NCBI GenBank assembly: GCA_963210315.1
Contig: OY723321.1
Location: forward strand, 976,271 to 1,040,270
Length of the DNA: 64,000 nt
Direction of reading: 5' to 3'
Source of the DNA: Rhynchopus euleeides
Lineage: Eukaryota; Euglenozoa; Diplonemea; Diplonemida; Diplonemidae
Shown here: positions 9,104-18,085 of the stretch, in pieces
How positions within the stretch are numbered: position 1 is the first letter of the stretch
Layout of the letters: the number at the start of each line of letters is the position of its first letter
Made by a program: the position numbers and the translations under genes
The notes under the pieces: model-generated
What the model saw: only the letters and a program-made list of their open reading frames with translations
The model's database searches: none
What the model was told of the DNA's origin: nothing

Positions 9104-11185
9104 ATGAAAGCTTCTGCTTTGCTTGTGATCAGCTTCGCGTCTCATATCCATGGTCTATTCCATTCCCTCGGGAAGGACTTCGAGTTCCATCACGGCGTAG
9201 CGTCTGGAGATCCCAGTCAGAACAGCGTGGTGCTTTGGACGCGGGTGACGCCACAGACAGCTGAGGCGCAGACAGGTGATGTGACCGTGAAGTACACAGT
9301 GTGCAAGTCGAAGGATGGGAGTCTTCCGCGTGCGTCCACACTAGCTTCGGAGTCCATCATGCAGTTCTCCTTCTTTCTGGGGCTGTGGGCACGGCTGGGA
9401 TGCCGCCATGGCTGGGTCACAACGAGTGGTGCGCGTGACTTCACGGTGAAGGTGGAACCGACTCTTGACGCCAACAGTGTGTACTACTACAAGTTCCGCC
9501 TCGCAGGGACAACGAAGTCGTCTGAGGTGGGCCGCACCAGGACTCTGCCAGAGGTGACGGATCACGTGGAGAGCCTGGCGTACGCAGTCGTGTCGTGCTC
9601 GAGCTTGCCGCACGGGTACTTCCACGCTTACGAGCTGCTGGCAAACGCGGAGAAGCTGGACCTGTGGCTGCACGTCGGTGACTATCAGTACGAGTACGGT
9701 TCTTACACGTACCCGAGCCCTGACAATGTCGTCCGCCAAGAACCATACGGCCCTTACCGCGAGATCACGACACTGTCCGAGTACCGCCAGCGCTACGCAC
9801 AGTACCGGGAGGACCGCAGTCTGCAGAAGCTGCACAGGCGGGCCCCAATGTACGCCATCTGGGATGACCACGAAATTACAAACGACGCTCGCAGCGACGG
9901 TGCTGAGAACCACCAGACAACGTGCGACACACCTGCTGACCCGCCGTTCGCCACCCTGACGACATCGAGCCACTGTGACAAGGACGAGGGTGTGTACGAC
10001 GAGCGTGTGGCTGCAGCAACGCGTGCGTACTTCGAGTGGCTTCCGGTGAGCGAGGCTGGGGGTGTGATGGACGACCCTGAGGCACGTAAGACGCGCTCGT
10101 TCGAGGTGCACTTCGGTGATCTGATCTCTTTCGCAGGCTACGACACGCGTGTGTCGACCCGTACTGTCGGTGACCCAACGGACCTGACTTCAACGGCGAA
10201 CCACCTCGTTATGTTCGCTGCGATGAACGCAAACGTGAGTGCGTGGTACGAGGAGCCGCTGGCGTCGGCGCTTGCTGCTGCTGCCGATCTGACGAAGAAC
10301 GACCTGATCCCGACTGCGGAGGTGATGGGCGAGGCAAAGCGTGAGTCGATGCGGACGTTCTTCGCAGAGTCGACAGCGAACGGTGCGCCGTGGCAGGTGC
10401 TGGCAACCCCCATCCCTATGTGTGAGCGCAGTTTCCCTGACTTGATCAAGAGCCAGGAGACTCTCATTGCAGACCTCATGGCGTACGGTGCGGACGCGGT
10501 GACTGCTGCCACCATTGCAGGGACATACCAAGCGATCAACGCCGCTGCGATGGCAACTGATGTCAACGCCCGTCTCGGACAGGCGTCTGGCATGACCCAC
10601 GTCCCATTCAACAGCGACGCGTGGGATGGTTACGCCTACGAGCGTGAGAAGGTGCTGCAGATCTTCGCCGAGGTGGCAACGAACGGTGTGGTGGTTGCTG
10701 GTGACTCGCACAACGCGTACGCAGCGGAGATGCGTCTGGGTGACAAGCAGACTGGTACGCCTGTTGCCGTGTCGTACGATGCACCTGCCATCTCCTCGCC
10801 TGGTCTGGAGCAGGTGCTGGGTGGCTATGCGCAGTACCTCCAGGGTACTGGGTACGACTTGGTTGAGCGCGCCTTCGTCGCCACAAACGGCCCTGCACTG
10901 AAGTACACCAACCTGAAGGACCGTGGGTTCATCCTGTTCAGCGTGACGCACACCGAGCATGTTGGTGAGTACGTGTTCGTGAACACTGACCGCAGCCCCA
11001 CCACCAACTCCAACTCGAACCTGCTTGCCAACAGCACCTATGACCTGACGCACTACTGCGATGCACGTGCGACTGCGACTGCGGGCACACCCGGGCAGTT
11101 CTCTTCCGTGGAGGCACCGCAGTTCTTCGTCCCGGTGCAGTGCAGCAACAAGTTCGGTCGCAACTACTATGACAGCTTGTTCTAG
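9104..11185 (+). CDS. phoD: PhoD-like alkaline phosphatase, copy 2 (complete)
   Basis: This 693-residue, single-exon protein is likely secreted; the family hydrolyses phosphate mono- and diesters. ATG 9104 was chosen because it begins a short signal-peptide-like stretch (MKASALLVISFASHIHG) directly before the family's N-terminal motif FHHGVASGDPSQNSVVLWTR. The PhoD N-terminal beta domain follows, then the catalytic domain with all expected metal ligands: Cys165 (VVSCSS), Asp193 and Tyr196 (HVGDYQYEYG), Asp254-Asn260 (WDDHEITN), and Asp534 and His536 (AGDSHN). An in-frame upstream extension to 8903 is possible but compositionally unlike a protein. Residues ~80-110 of the N-domain contain a stretch (FSFFLGLWARLGCRHGW) atypical for the family that could hide a small unrecognised intron. 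It shares near-identity with copy 1 at 2-1441. Confidence 0.9.
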   Translation: MKASALLVISFASHIHGLFHSLGKDFEFHHGVASGDPSQNSVVLWTRVTPQTAEAQTGDVTVKYTVCKSKDGSLPRASTLASESIMQFSFFLGLWARLGCRHGWVTTSGARDFTVKVEPTLDANSVYYYKFRLAGTTKSSEVGRTRTLPEVTDHVESLAYAVVSCSSLPHGYFHAYELLANAEKLDLWLHVGDYQYEYGSYTYPSPDNVVRQEPYGPYREITTLSEYRQRYAQYREDRSLQKLHRRAPMYAIWDDHEITNDARSDGAENHQTTCDTPADPPFATLTTSSHCDKDEGVYDERVAAATRAYFEWLPVSEAGGVMDDPEARKTRSFEVHFGDLISFAGYDTRVSTRTVGDPTDLTSTANHLVMFAAMNANVSAWYEEPLASALAAAADLTKNDLIPTAEVMGEAKRESMRTFFAESTANGAPWQVLATPIPMCERSFPDLIKSQETLIADLMAYGADAVTAATIAGTYQAINAAAMATDVNARLGQASGMTHVPFNSDAWDGYAYEREKVLQIFAEVATNGVVVAGDSHNAYAAEMRLGDKQTGTPVAVSYDAPAISSPGLEQVLGGYAQYLQGTGYDLVERAFVATNGPALKYTNLKDRGFILFSVTHTEHVGEYVFVNTDRSPTTNSNSNLLANSTYDLTHYCDARATATAGTPGQFSSVEAPQFFVPVQCSNKFGRNYYDSLF

Positions 11186-12048
11186 TTTTTCTGTTTCCAC
11201 TGGTGCAGTGATAACCGCACCCCGGTAGTTTGCCGTTCTTGTGACCTTCCAGACCTGCTGAGCCTGAAATGAACCGCCATAGGGCTCTTGCTCTTGTGTC
11301 ACTTGTTGTATCACAGACCATCTGCACAGACCATCTGGGGGCCGGGCGCCCCTCGTCCTGTGTCCTCCACGGCGACCCCCTGCGCGGGCTTCCGGGCCGG
11401 AGTAGCCCGCCTCCCTTCTGTCATAGACGGAGGTCAGACCACCGCAGTTGCGTCTCTGTTTCACACAGTGTAACGTACAGGTGGGAGTGGCCCTAGTACG
11501 TTCGGGACGCGTATAGGACTCGCACTACGTGGGGGGACGGGATGAAAGTCCGAAAAGGTTGGAAAAACGTAGGAGTGCATTACACACAATGTCTTCCCAT
11601 GGGTAAAGACTAGCTAGTTACCCTCACTCCGCGTGGGATCCGGAAACCCTTCTTGAGCCACCGGGTCTCCTCACACTTTAGGGGGTGGCGCCCCAGGTTG
11701 CTAACCAGCGGCAGGTTTTTGCAGAGACCTAAGGGTGTCTCTTTTCCTCACCGCAGACAACCGTGTGTGGGAATCGTGTGTAGCCACTGTTTGGGTTCAG
11801 TGTCTGGGCATGCGTGGCGCTGGGCCCACTGGTCGTCACCTTTGCCGCTCGCCACGTAAAGTTGAATAAGGGCGTACCTGGCCAAAAATCCAGTGGGGGA
11901 TCACTGAAAAAACCCGAGAAAATAGCGGACACCCTCGAGAAAGTCGATCCATTCGAATTATTTGGCGTTTTTTCCTGAAAAACTCCCGAAAAAGTGTACC
12001 GCTTTTGTAACGCTATTGGGCTGATTTGTAACGGTCAAAAAAATCGCT
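11186..12048. other. Intergenic stretch after PhoD copy 2
   Basis: No gene is recognised. GC-rich inverted segments lie around 11390-11420. The stretch 11480-11650 contains several short complementary pieces but no known RNA class could be assigned. Confidence 0.45.
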
Positions 12049-12348
12049 TCCAGAAGGCAGAGAAGGCCTCTGAACACCCCAAAACCATACAGATACCCCC
12101 TGAGGTAGGTTCCTGAGTGGTTTTTAGTGGTTTGGGAGGCCTTCTGACACCCAGAGGCGGTCTGAAAGAGGTTTCTCGTGGAAAACTTCGATACTTTCCC
12201 TAAAAAACCCTTGTTTTTGGGGGCTGAAATCTACACGAAATATCCGAAATATCACCCAAAATCGTCACCAAAATGAAGAATTCCACGCGGAAGTGATTCC
12301 GGCAGACCAAAATGGGTGGAATACCCTGTTTTCGGGTCAAAATGCGGC
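12049..12348 (+). repeat. Dispersed ~300-bp repeat, copy A
   Basis: It aligns in direct orientation with 13123-13428. Shared landmarks in order are CCAGAAGGCAGAGAAGGCCT, ATACCCCCTGAGGTAGGTT, CAGAGGCGGTCTGAAAGAGG, AAAATCGTCACCAAA, and TACCCTGT..TTCGGGTCAAAA. The copies are diverged by substitutions and small indels. Confidence 0.8.
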
Positions 12349-13122
12349 TTTTTCCCAGAATTTTCGGCAACCCCCTCTCTTCCCGACTGGCAGGCAGAAA
12401 CGCCGTCTCACCAGGGGAGCGACACGCTCTCCCACGAGTGCACGTCGCCGAGCCCTTGCGTGGGGCGTCGACTTCCTTTCTCCCCTTCCTCCCCTTCTGA
12501 GTCCTCGGTTCCCCGCGCGCAGAAACGTGTAGCGCACATGCGGGAGGCAGACGAATCTGCCCTGGAGCGATGCTCGTTTCATAACAACAGAGCAGGTTTT
12601 CCTTCCTCCCGCACGATCATCAGCACAGCTAGATCAGGCGTGCCTTCCCCTTTCCCACGGGCCTCACAAGCCTTGCGCTTCTTGGAGCGCAAGACACGTG
12701 CTGTCCGTCCTTCTCGTTCACGTTTCCTCCAGAAGCGGGTGTTGCGTGCGGTTCCGAAGCGCACCCGCTGCATCCCCTCTCCCACCATCTTTTGTTCGGC
12801 GGCTATTCCGCGCTCTTTTCAACGCGTCGTCGCGAAGATTGCGCCTCAGTATCAGCAGGCGCAATCTCCGGCTTCCAGTGTGTGTGTGTCCCCCCTCCTT
12901 TACAGCGCAACGAGGAGGAGAGCGAAACCGTGTGGTGTCACGTAGAGCAAGAGTAGGATAGCGGGCCCGGTTCCTCACGGTATGGTCCTTCGGGGCCAGG
13001 CTGCGATGCCAGCACGCTAACCCAAATTGCAATACGAATTTTCGGGAATTTCCGGGACCGTCACAGTAGCGTCACAGTAACCCCCCAATTTTCAGCTGTT
13101 TTGGCACGGTTCGAGATATGGT
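12349..13122. other. Spacer between the two ~300-bp repeats
   Basis: A 200-codon open frame crosses this spacer on the + strand, and shorter basic frames lie on the - strand. None resembles a known protein, and the + frame begins inside the repeat. Possibly decayed coding sequence; nothing firm can be called. Confidence 0.35.
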
Positions 13123-13428
13123 CTCCAGAAGGCAGAGAAGGCCTCCAAACACCCCACAACCACACAGATACCCCCTGAGGTAGGTTACTGGGTGGTTTTT
13201 AGTGGTTTTGGTGGCCTTGTGACGCCCAGAGGCGGTCTGAAAGAGGTTTCTCGTGGGGGACCCCCCCATAACCCCACAAATCCCTTGCTTTTAGGGGGTG
13301 TGACCAGAGTGGGCATGAATCACCCAAACTATCAGCCAAAATCGTCACCAAAGTGAAAAATTCCGGTCGCAGTTGATTCCGGGAGCCCAAATTGGGCGGA
13401 GTACCCTGTGTTCGGGTCAAAACTACGG
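13123..13428 (+). repeat. Dispersed ~300-bp repeat, copy B
   Basis: This is the partner of 12049-12348. It is bracketed by a ~27-bp direct duplication (13060-13086 and 13464-13490; GTCACAG.CGCG/TC.ACAGTA followed by C6), which might mark insertion boundaries. Confidence 0.75.
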
Positions 13429-13590
13429 AATATTTCCGTGATATCCACATGTGCAAACGGCCAGTCACAGTCGCGTAACAGTAGCCCCCCTAGCATATAC
13501 AGGCAAAGTGGGCACACACTATGAAATGAACATGGCATCAGGTGCAGTGCCCGCAGAAGAGACCCACGTGTGACACCGGTGTGTCTGTAG

Positions 13591-14034
13591 GACGAACAGG
13601 GGCTGGGAGAAGGCGGCAAACAGCAGGGTGACGATGGCAGGGCAAAACTCTGGAACGAGAAAACGAGCTCGCACAAGCACACTCAGCTGCAGCCGAGATC
13701 CGACACCCGGGCAGACAGTCTGGCAGAATTCAATGTTGCCAGACTCAAGAATCACCAAGAAGGGATTCTGAATCTATTCACGAGGAATGAACTCCAGGAA
13801 TTTGCAGCAGAACTAGGTGCTGAGGTCCCATCCATACTCAGACGTGGGTTTGTGAATTTCCTGGGTGATATACAGGAGAAAAGCGACCTAACGGAGGGGC
13901 TTTTTGCGGCAAAAATACCCGAAAAACCCCCCAAAAAGCTGGAAAATTGGGGTGGAAAGGTGGGAAACAGGTGGGAGAGACCCACAAAAGTCATTTGGTG
14001 GTGTTTTGGGGGGTATTTTGGACCCAAAAATTGA
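13591..14034 (+). pseudogene. Orphan coding-like segment, no start codon
   Basis: A 147-codon open frame follows a CTGTAG acceptor-like site and lacks an ATG. Its middle reads like a soluble helical protein (LFTRNELQEFAAELGAEVPS, then FVNFLGDIQEKSDL) before becoming low-complexity. No family is recognised. It may be an exon of a degraded transposon gene in this repeat-rich zone. Confidence 0.3.
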
Positions 14035-15013
14035 AAAAAATGGCCAAAATTTGGTTTTGTGACAGAAAATCGGGGGCTATGCAGGGGCCTACCCCCCCCC
14101 CCCCCATTGTTTCGATTTGCACGAAAGTCGCATTGCGGCAGACCCTTGATACAAAAAGTCTTTCTGGTTCGGATGTCGCCTCGGCAACTTCACGTCGTCC
14201 CCTGTTGTCAGATGCAGGTTCTGGGCCCCCGTCACTCCGTTTCCCACTCTTTTTCTACTTTGCATTTTCCCCTCTACTGCCGGATTGTTGTTCGTGTTGT
14301 ATTGTGTTCTCTGTGCGGGTACCCGTCGAACGAAGAGTTCCATGCAGTATTTCTATGCTGTCTGGTGTTGTGTGCAGTGTGTCCGCCACTGCCTGTCAGG
14401 TCGTTGAATCTGGACAAAGCGTTAACGCGTTCTACGATAGGTATCGATGCCAAAGACACTGCTTGGCCGTCTCGCGCGCAGGCTGGAGTTCATCGGTACC
14501 AAAACAAAAAGCGCTCTTACTTGCAGGAAGCGGGGCGTCAACAGAACAGATCAAGCTTGCTTGTGACTGTCGACCCAACAGCGAAAGGCTGCTGTACAAT
14601 TGTGCGCATCGCTTCCCTGGTCTTCTTAGATGAACTCTGGATGGACCGTGTCCACCTCGAGAAATCAAGATACCGGGAAGAGGCGTAACCTGTAACCCGT
14701 AACCCGACCCCCCTTTCCCCCCGCAGTCTGCGGGGGGAAGGAGGGGGGAGAAGAGGGGGGGGGGTGCAGTGGCTGGGGTAATTTTCTGGGGGGTCGCTTA
14801 CAGCCCCGGGGGGGGGGGGGCTGGCGTGCAGGGTGCAGGCAGCGCGCGCAAATGCGGCCTGTTTCCGGGTGCCCGCGCGCTGCCGGCGACCGTGCACCCG
14901 AGGTGCACGGTTTGGGCTGAATCTGGGTGACGTACGAGTAGGGCTCCCACCCTGAAAATGGGCTACCTGCGGTCACTCCAGGTACCTGACATCACCCGAA
15001 AGTGACCCAAAAT
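14035..15013. other. Intergenic stretch with a GC hairpin
   Basis: The inverted repeat at 14708-14748 has C6-T3-C6-GCAG facing CTGC-G6-AAGG-AG6. It is followed by G-runs up to 10-11 bases. No gene is recognised. Weak coding-like frames around 14430-14690 on the + strand are not assignable. Confidence 0.45.
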
Positions 15014-15860
15014 CAGCGGGACCCCCTCCTCGGGTGTTCCGAAACCCCTTTCTTTTGACTATTTGGAATCTGTGCGGATCGTAGTGGGGTCACACTGTGG
15101 GTCGAGGTGTCAAGCTTCACCCATGAAATGTGGGTCTGATTCAGGGTCTGGTCATAGGAGGCTGGCCCCAGGAGGATGTGACTGGGAGGCAGCCACACCA
15201 GCCCACCCACCCAGCGGGACCCCCTCCTCGGGTATTCCAAAACCCCGTTCTTCTGAACGTTTGGAACTTTTGCGAATCGTAGTGGGGTCACTTTGTGGGT
15301 CTAGGAGCCAAACACCGTCCATGAAATGTGCCTCTGGTTCAGGGGCTGGTCCTAAGGGAATGTGACTGGGAGGCAGCCACACCCACCCACCCAGCGGGAC
15401 CCCCTCCACGGGTGTTCCAAAACCCCTTTCTTTTGAACGTTTGGAATTTGTGCGGATCACAGTGGGGTCACTTTGGTGGTGTGCGAGCCAAGCATCACCC
15501 ATGAAACACGGGTCTAGTTCAGGGGCTGGTCAGCGTGGCTGGGAGGCAGTCAGCCCACACCCCACCCCACCCACCCAGTGGGACCCCCTCCTCGGGTGTT
15601 CCAAAACCCCTTTCTTTTGAACGTTTGGAATTTTTGCGGATCACAGTGGGGTCACTTTGGTGGTGTACGAGCCAAGTTTCGCCCATGAAACGTGGGTCTG
15701 GTTCAGGGACTGGTCATGGGTGAAGGTGGCTGGGAGGCAGCCACCTTCACCAGCCCACACCCCACCCAGCGGGACCCCCCCCTCGGATTTTCCAAAAACC
15801 CGTTCTTTGGGATATTTGGGATCCGTGCGGATTGTGGTGGGGTCATTTTGGCCATGGGGT
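15014..15860 (+). repeat. Five-copy tandem repeat, ~180-198-bp period
   Basis: Units start with CAGCGGGACCCCC at about 15014, 15212, 15392, 15576 and 15768. Each carries TTCCAAAACCCC, TTTGGAAT..GTGCGGATC, a GTGGGGTCAC box, CCCATGAAA, GGTCTGGTTCAGGG, and a GACTGGGAGGCAGCCA tail. The last unit is truncated or diverged at its 3' end. Period lengths vary by small indels. It has no coding capacity. Confidence 0.85.
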
Positions 15861-16105
15861 GCCTATTGACACCACTTACTGGGAAATGTCAATTGGGTAA
15901 AAGTACCCCCCCCCCCTGTACAGGTACAAGGGGGGGGGGGTCCTTTCCTACAGGTGCGGGAGGTAGCCAGTGTACCCCCCCCCCCTGTCCCCCACTTTGT
16001 GAGGGACCCCCCCCCCGACCAGGGTGGGGGTCACCCAAAATTTCGAGGAAATCCTGGTGTCACCCTGAAAACCTGGGTCGCCAGCCTGACCTCAGCCCGC
16101 GGGGA

Positions 16106-16136
<31 letters not shown>

Positions 16137-16200
16137 CATGTGACGCAACTGTTGCGACACAAAACATGCCTCAGGTAGAGGCAGTAGTGTTTGACTCACA
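15861..16200. other. Homopolymer-rich spacer
   Basis: It contains a C11/G11 inverted pair at 15906-15940 around a TGTACA core, further C9 runs, and an uninterrupted run of about 29 C at 16107-16135. No gene. Confidence 0.6.
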
Positions 16201-16340
16201 GCCAACATAGCTCTCAGTGGGGCCGTGGATGGTGTGGATGCATCCATGCATGCATCCACGGCATCCAGGGATGCCCGAAAATGTCAAAAAATGGATTTTC
16301 GATTTGGCACAGGAAAATCGCTGAAAACCCCAAAAATTGA

Positions 16341-16531
16341 TCGACGAGGTCGCAGCGTCAGGGCGTTCTGGGCTGGCTGGTGGTGGTTGGGACAAGACCG
16401 ACGAGATTAGAAGCGGCACTGGTAGACGGGTTTTGAGGCCCCCCGCCCCCAGGTTCCCCCTGCCCACCTGGACGGACCCAAGTGCCTCACACCGGATCTC
16501 TCCCCACCCGGTGGTCCACCTGACGGATACG
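16341..16531 (+). repeat. 191-bp repeat shared, inverted, with 57137-57327
   Basis: This block (TCGACGAGGTCGCAGCGTCA to CCTGACGGATACG) recurs almost exactly in reverse orientation about 41 kb away, directly upstream of the 31-bp array. An A-rich run follows it in both places. Confidence 0.9.
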
Positions 16532-17469
16532 CGCAAAAAAAAAATTGACCAAAAAACGTCGAAAAACCGATTTGAACGATTTTTGAACGATTTTTGGCCG
16601 TGCTCGTCGCGTCCCCCGGTGAGGGGGGACGCTGTTTCGTGTTCTCCTTGCCGCACGGAGGCATTGCCTTACGTCGCCTCTTCCTCTTTTCCTTTATGGG
16701 CGGGTTAGTCTGGCTCAGAGGGCGGGACCGTGCTGATATGCACAGTGACGACTCTCCCTTTTTTGTTGTGCCCGCCTCCTGCCGAGTCGTGGCTGCTGCC
16801 TCTCAGACTGGGGGCGGGCGGTCGCCGACGCTGACGCGCCTGGCGGCCCGTGGAAAGTGACGTGGGTCTGGGGGTGGGGGGGGGGGGTGCTGGGGTGTCA
16901 GGCCGAAGCCCTTGACCGCTGTTGATTTTTGCAGGTTTCACGAGATCAGGTAGTCCTTCTCGCTGTGCTCCGTCACCCCTGCCTCAGCCAGGTAGCGTAG
17001 GGCCCCCTTGCAGTTGTGCAGCAGCAGGTTGTGCACGCTTGTGGCTGTGAGGTGGTGTCGGGCTGACGCTGTCGCGGGACAGCCGATGGTTCCCCGGCCG
17101 GGAAGGGATTTTTGGGCCCATTTTTCACCCAGGAACACGTTTTTGGGCCTCTGTAAAAAATCGATTTTTTGGGATATTTCGCGATTTTGGACAACTACTC
17201 GCCCAGCCAAATTCGATTTTTGGCTGAAAATTGCATCCATCCATCCATGCATGCAGGCATACAGGCATTCATCCACTGCAGGCAGGCCTGCATGCAGGGC
17301 TTCGGAGCTCCAGGCTGTGTGTGGATGCATCCACAAAAGTTGTGGATGCATGCGCTGCATGCACGGGAAATACTGAGAGCTATGCAGCCAAATACTGCTG
17401 CCGTGAGTGAGGTGCTCGCAGCGTGTGGGGCGCTGCGGGCGAAGTGGGGGGTTGGCTGGGACAGCCAAC

Positions 17470-17637
17470 ATGGCGCTGTGCGTCGCGTGCTTCTTCGCGG
17501 ACCACCTCGCACGCGGGAAGACCCCGCAAGCGCCGAGTCAGTCCGCCCTGACCGAATGGTGGGCGACTGCTGGAGGGTACATGGGACTCTCCACGGCAGA
17601 GGTGGCCGTACTACAGGATGCGTGCAGGATTGAGTAG
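17470..17637 (+). pseudogene. Short coding-like remnant
   Basis: The frame is 55 codons from an ATG (MALCVACFFADHLARGK ... LTEWWATAGGYMGLSTAEV) and ends in TAG. Amino-acid composition is protein-like but no family is recognised. It may be the end of a mobile-element gene. Confidence 0.25.
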
Positions 17638-17640
17638 GGT

Positions 17641-18085
17641 TTGAGACCGCCCGCCCCCCCCACCCCCCCACCCCAGGTACCTTAGGTGACTGTAAATAAC
17701 CGACTCCCGACTCCTGACCCCCAAACCTTATTTACAGCCCTGCCCCCCCCCCCCGGCCAGCCCCCTGCTTACAGTACCCCGGCGTTAAGCCAGCCACTGG
17801 GGGGGTGTTGGTCCCCAAAACCACGCACCCCCTCCCCCTCACCTGACAATGTACATTACTTGGTTGGTGCGAAAAAAGATGTCGATGGTCGAGAATACCC
17901 GCATCCGCCCTCTTCCCCACGCATCTCACACGCACTTTGGACCCTTCAAAGACCCTTATTGATTCAAGACGAACACCCTGTGTGATTCTCATCCACCCTT
18001 TCCCTTGCATGCAGAGGCGGGGGGGGGCCCACCCGAGGCCTCCTCTCTGTGACCCCCCTCCACTCACCGGCGCTTTTGGCTGCCA
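17641..18085. other. Upstream region of CDC27
   Basis: Pyrimidine-rich with C10-C12 runs near 17650 and 17745. No TATA box or other promoter element is clear. Confidence 0.4.

Larger units (their letters stand above)
16200..17640. other. Possible decayed element bracketed by TGCATGCA-rich clusters
   Basis: Clusters of TGCATGCA and ATGCATCCA motifs occur at 16228-16275 and 17236-17372, roughly mirrored. Each lies next to a TTTTCGATTTGGC-like stretch in inverted orientation. Between them are the 191-bp repeat and two short protein-like remnants on opposite strands: - strand 16938-17090, ending EHSEKDYLIS; + strand 17470-17637. Limits are uncertain. Confidence 0.3.

Noticed and set aside
10190..11464. 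424-codon - strand frame opposite PhoD copy 2
   Set aside because: Same pattern occurs opposite copy 1; a codon-usage shadow of the sense gene.
11500..11640. Hammerhead-like ribozyme (GATGAAAGTCCGAAA)
   Set aside because: The conserved CTGATGA core is not matched and the required three stems could not be drawn.
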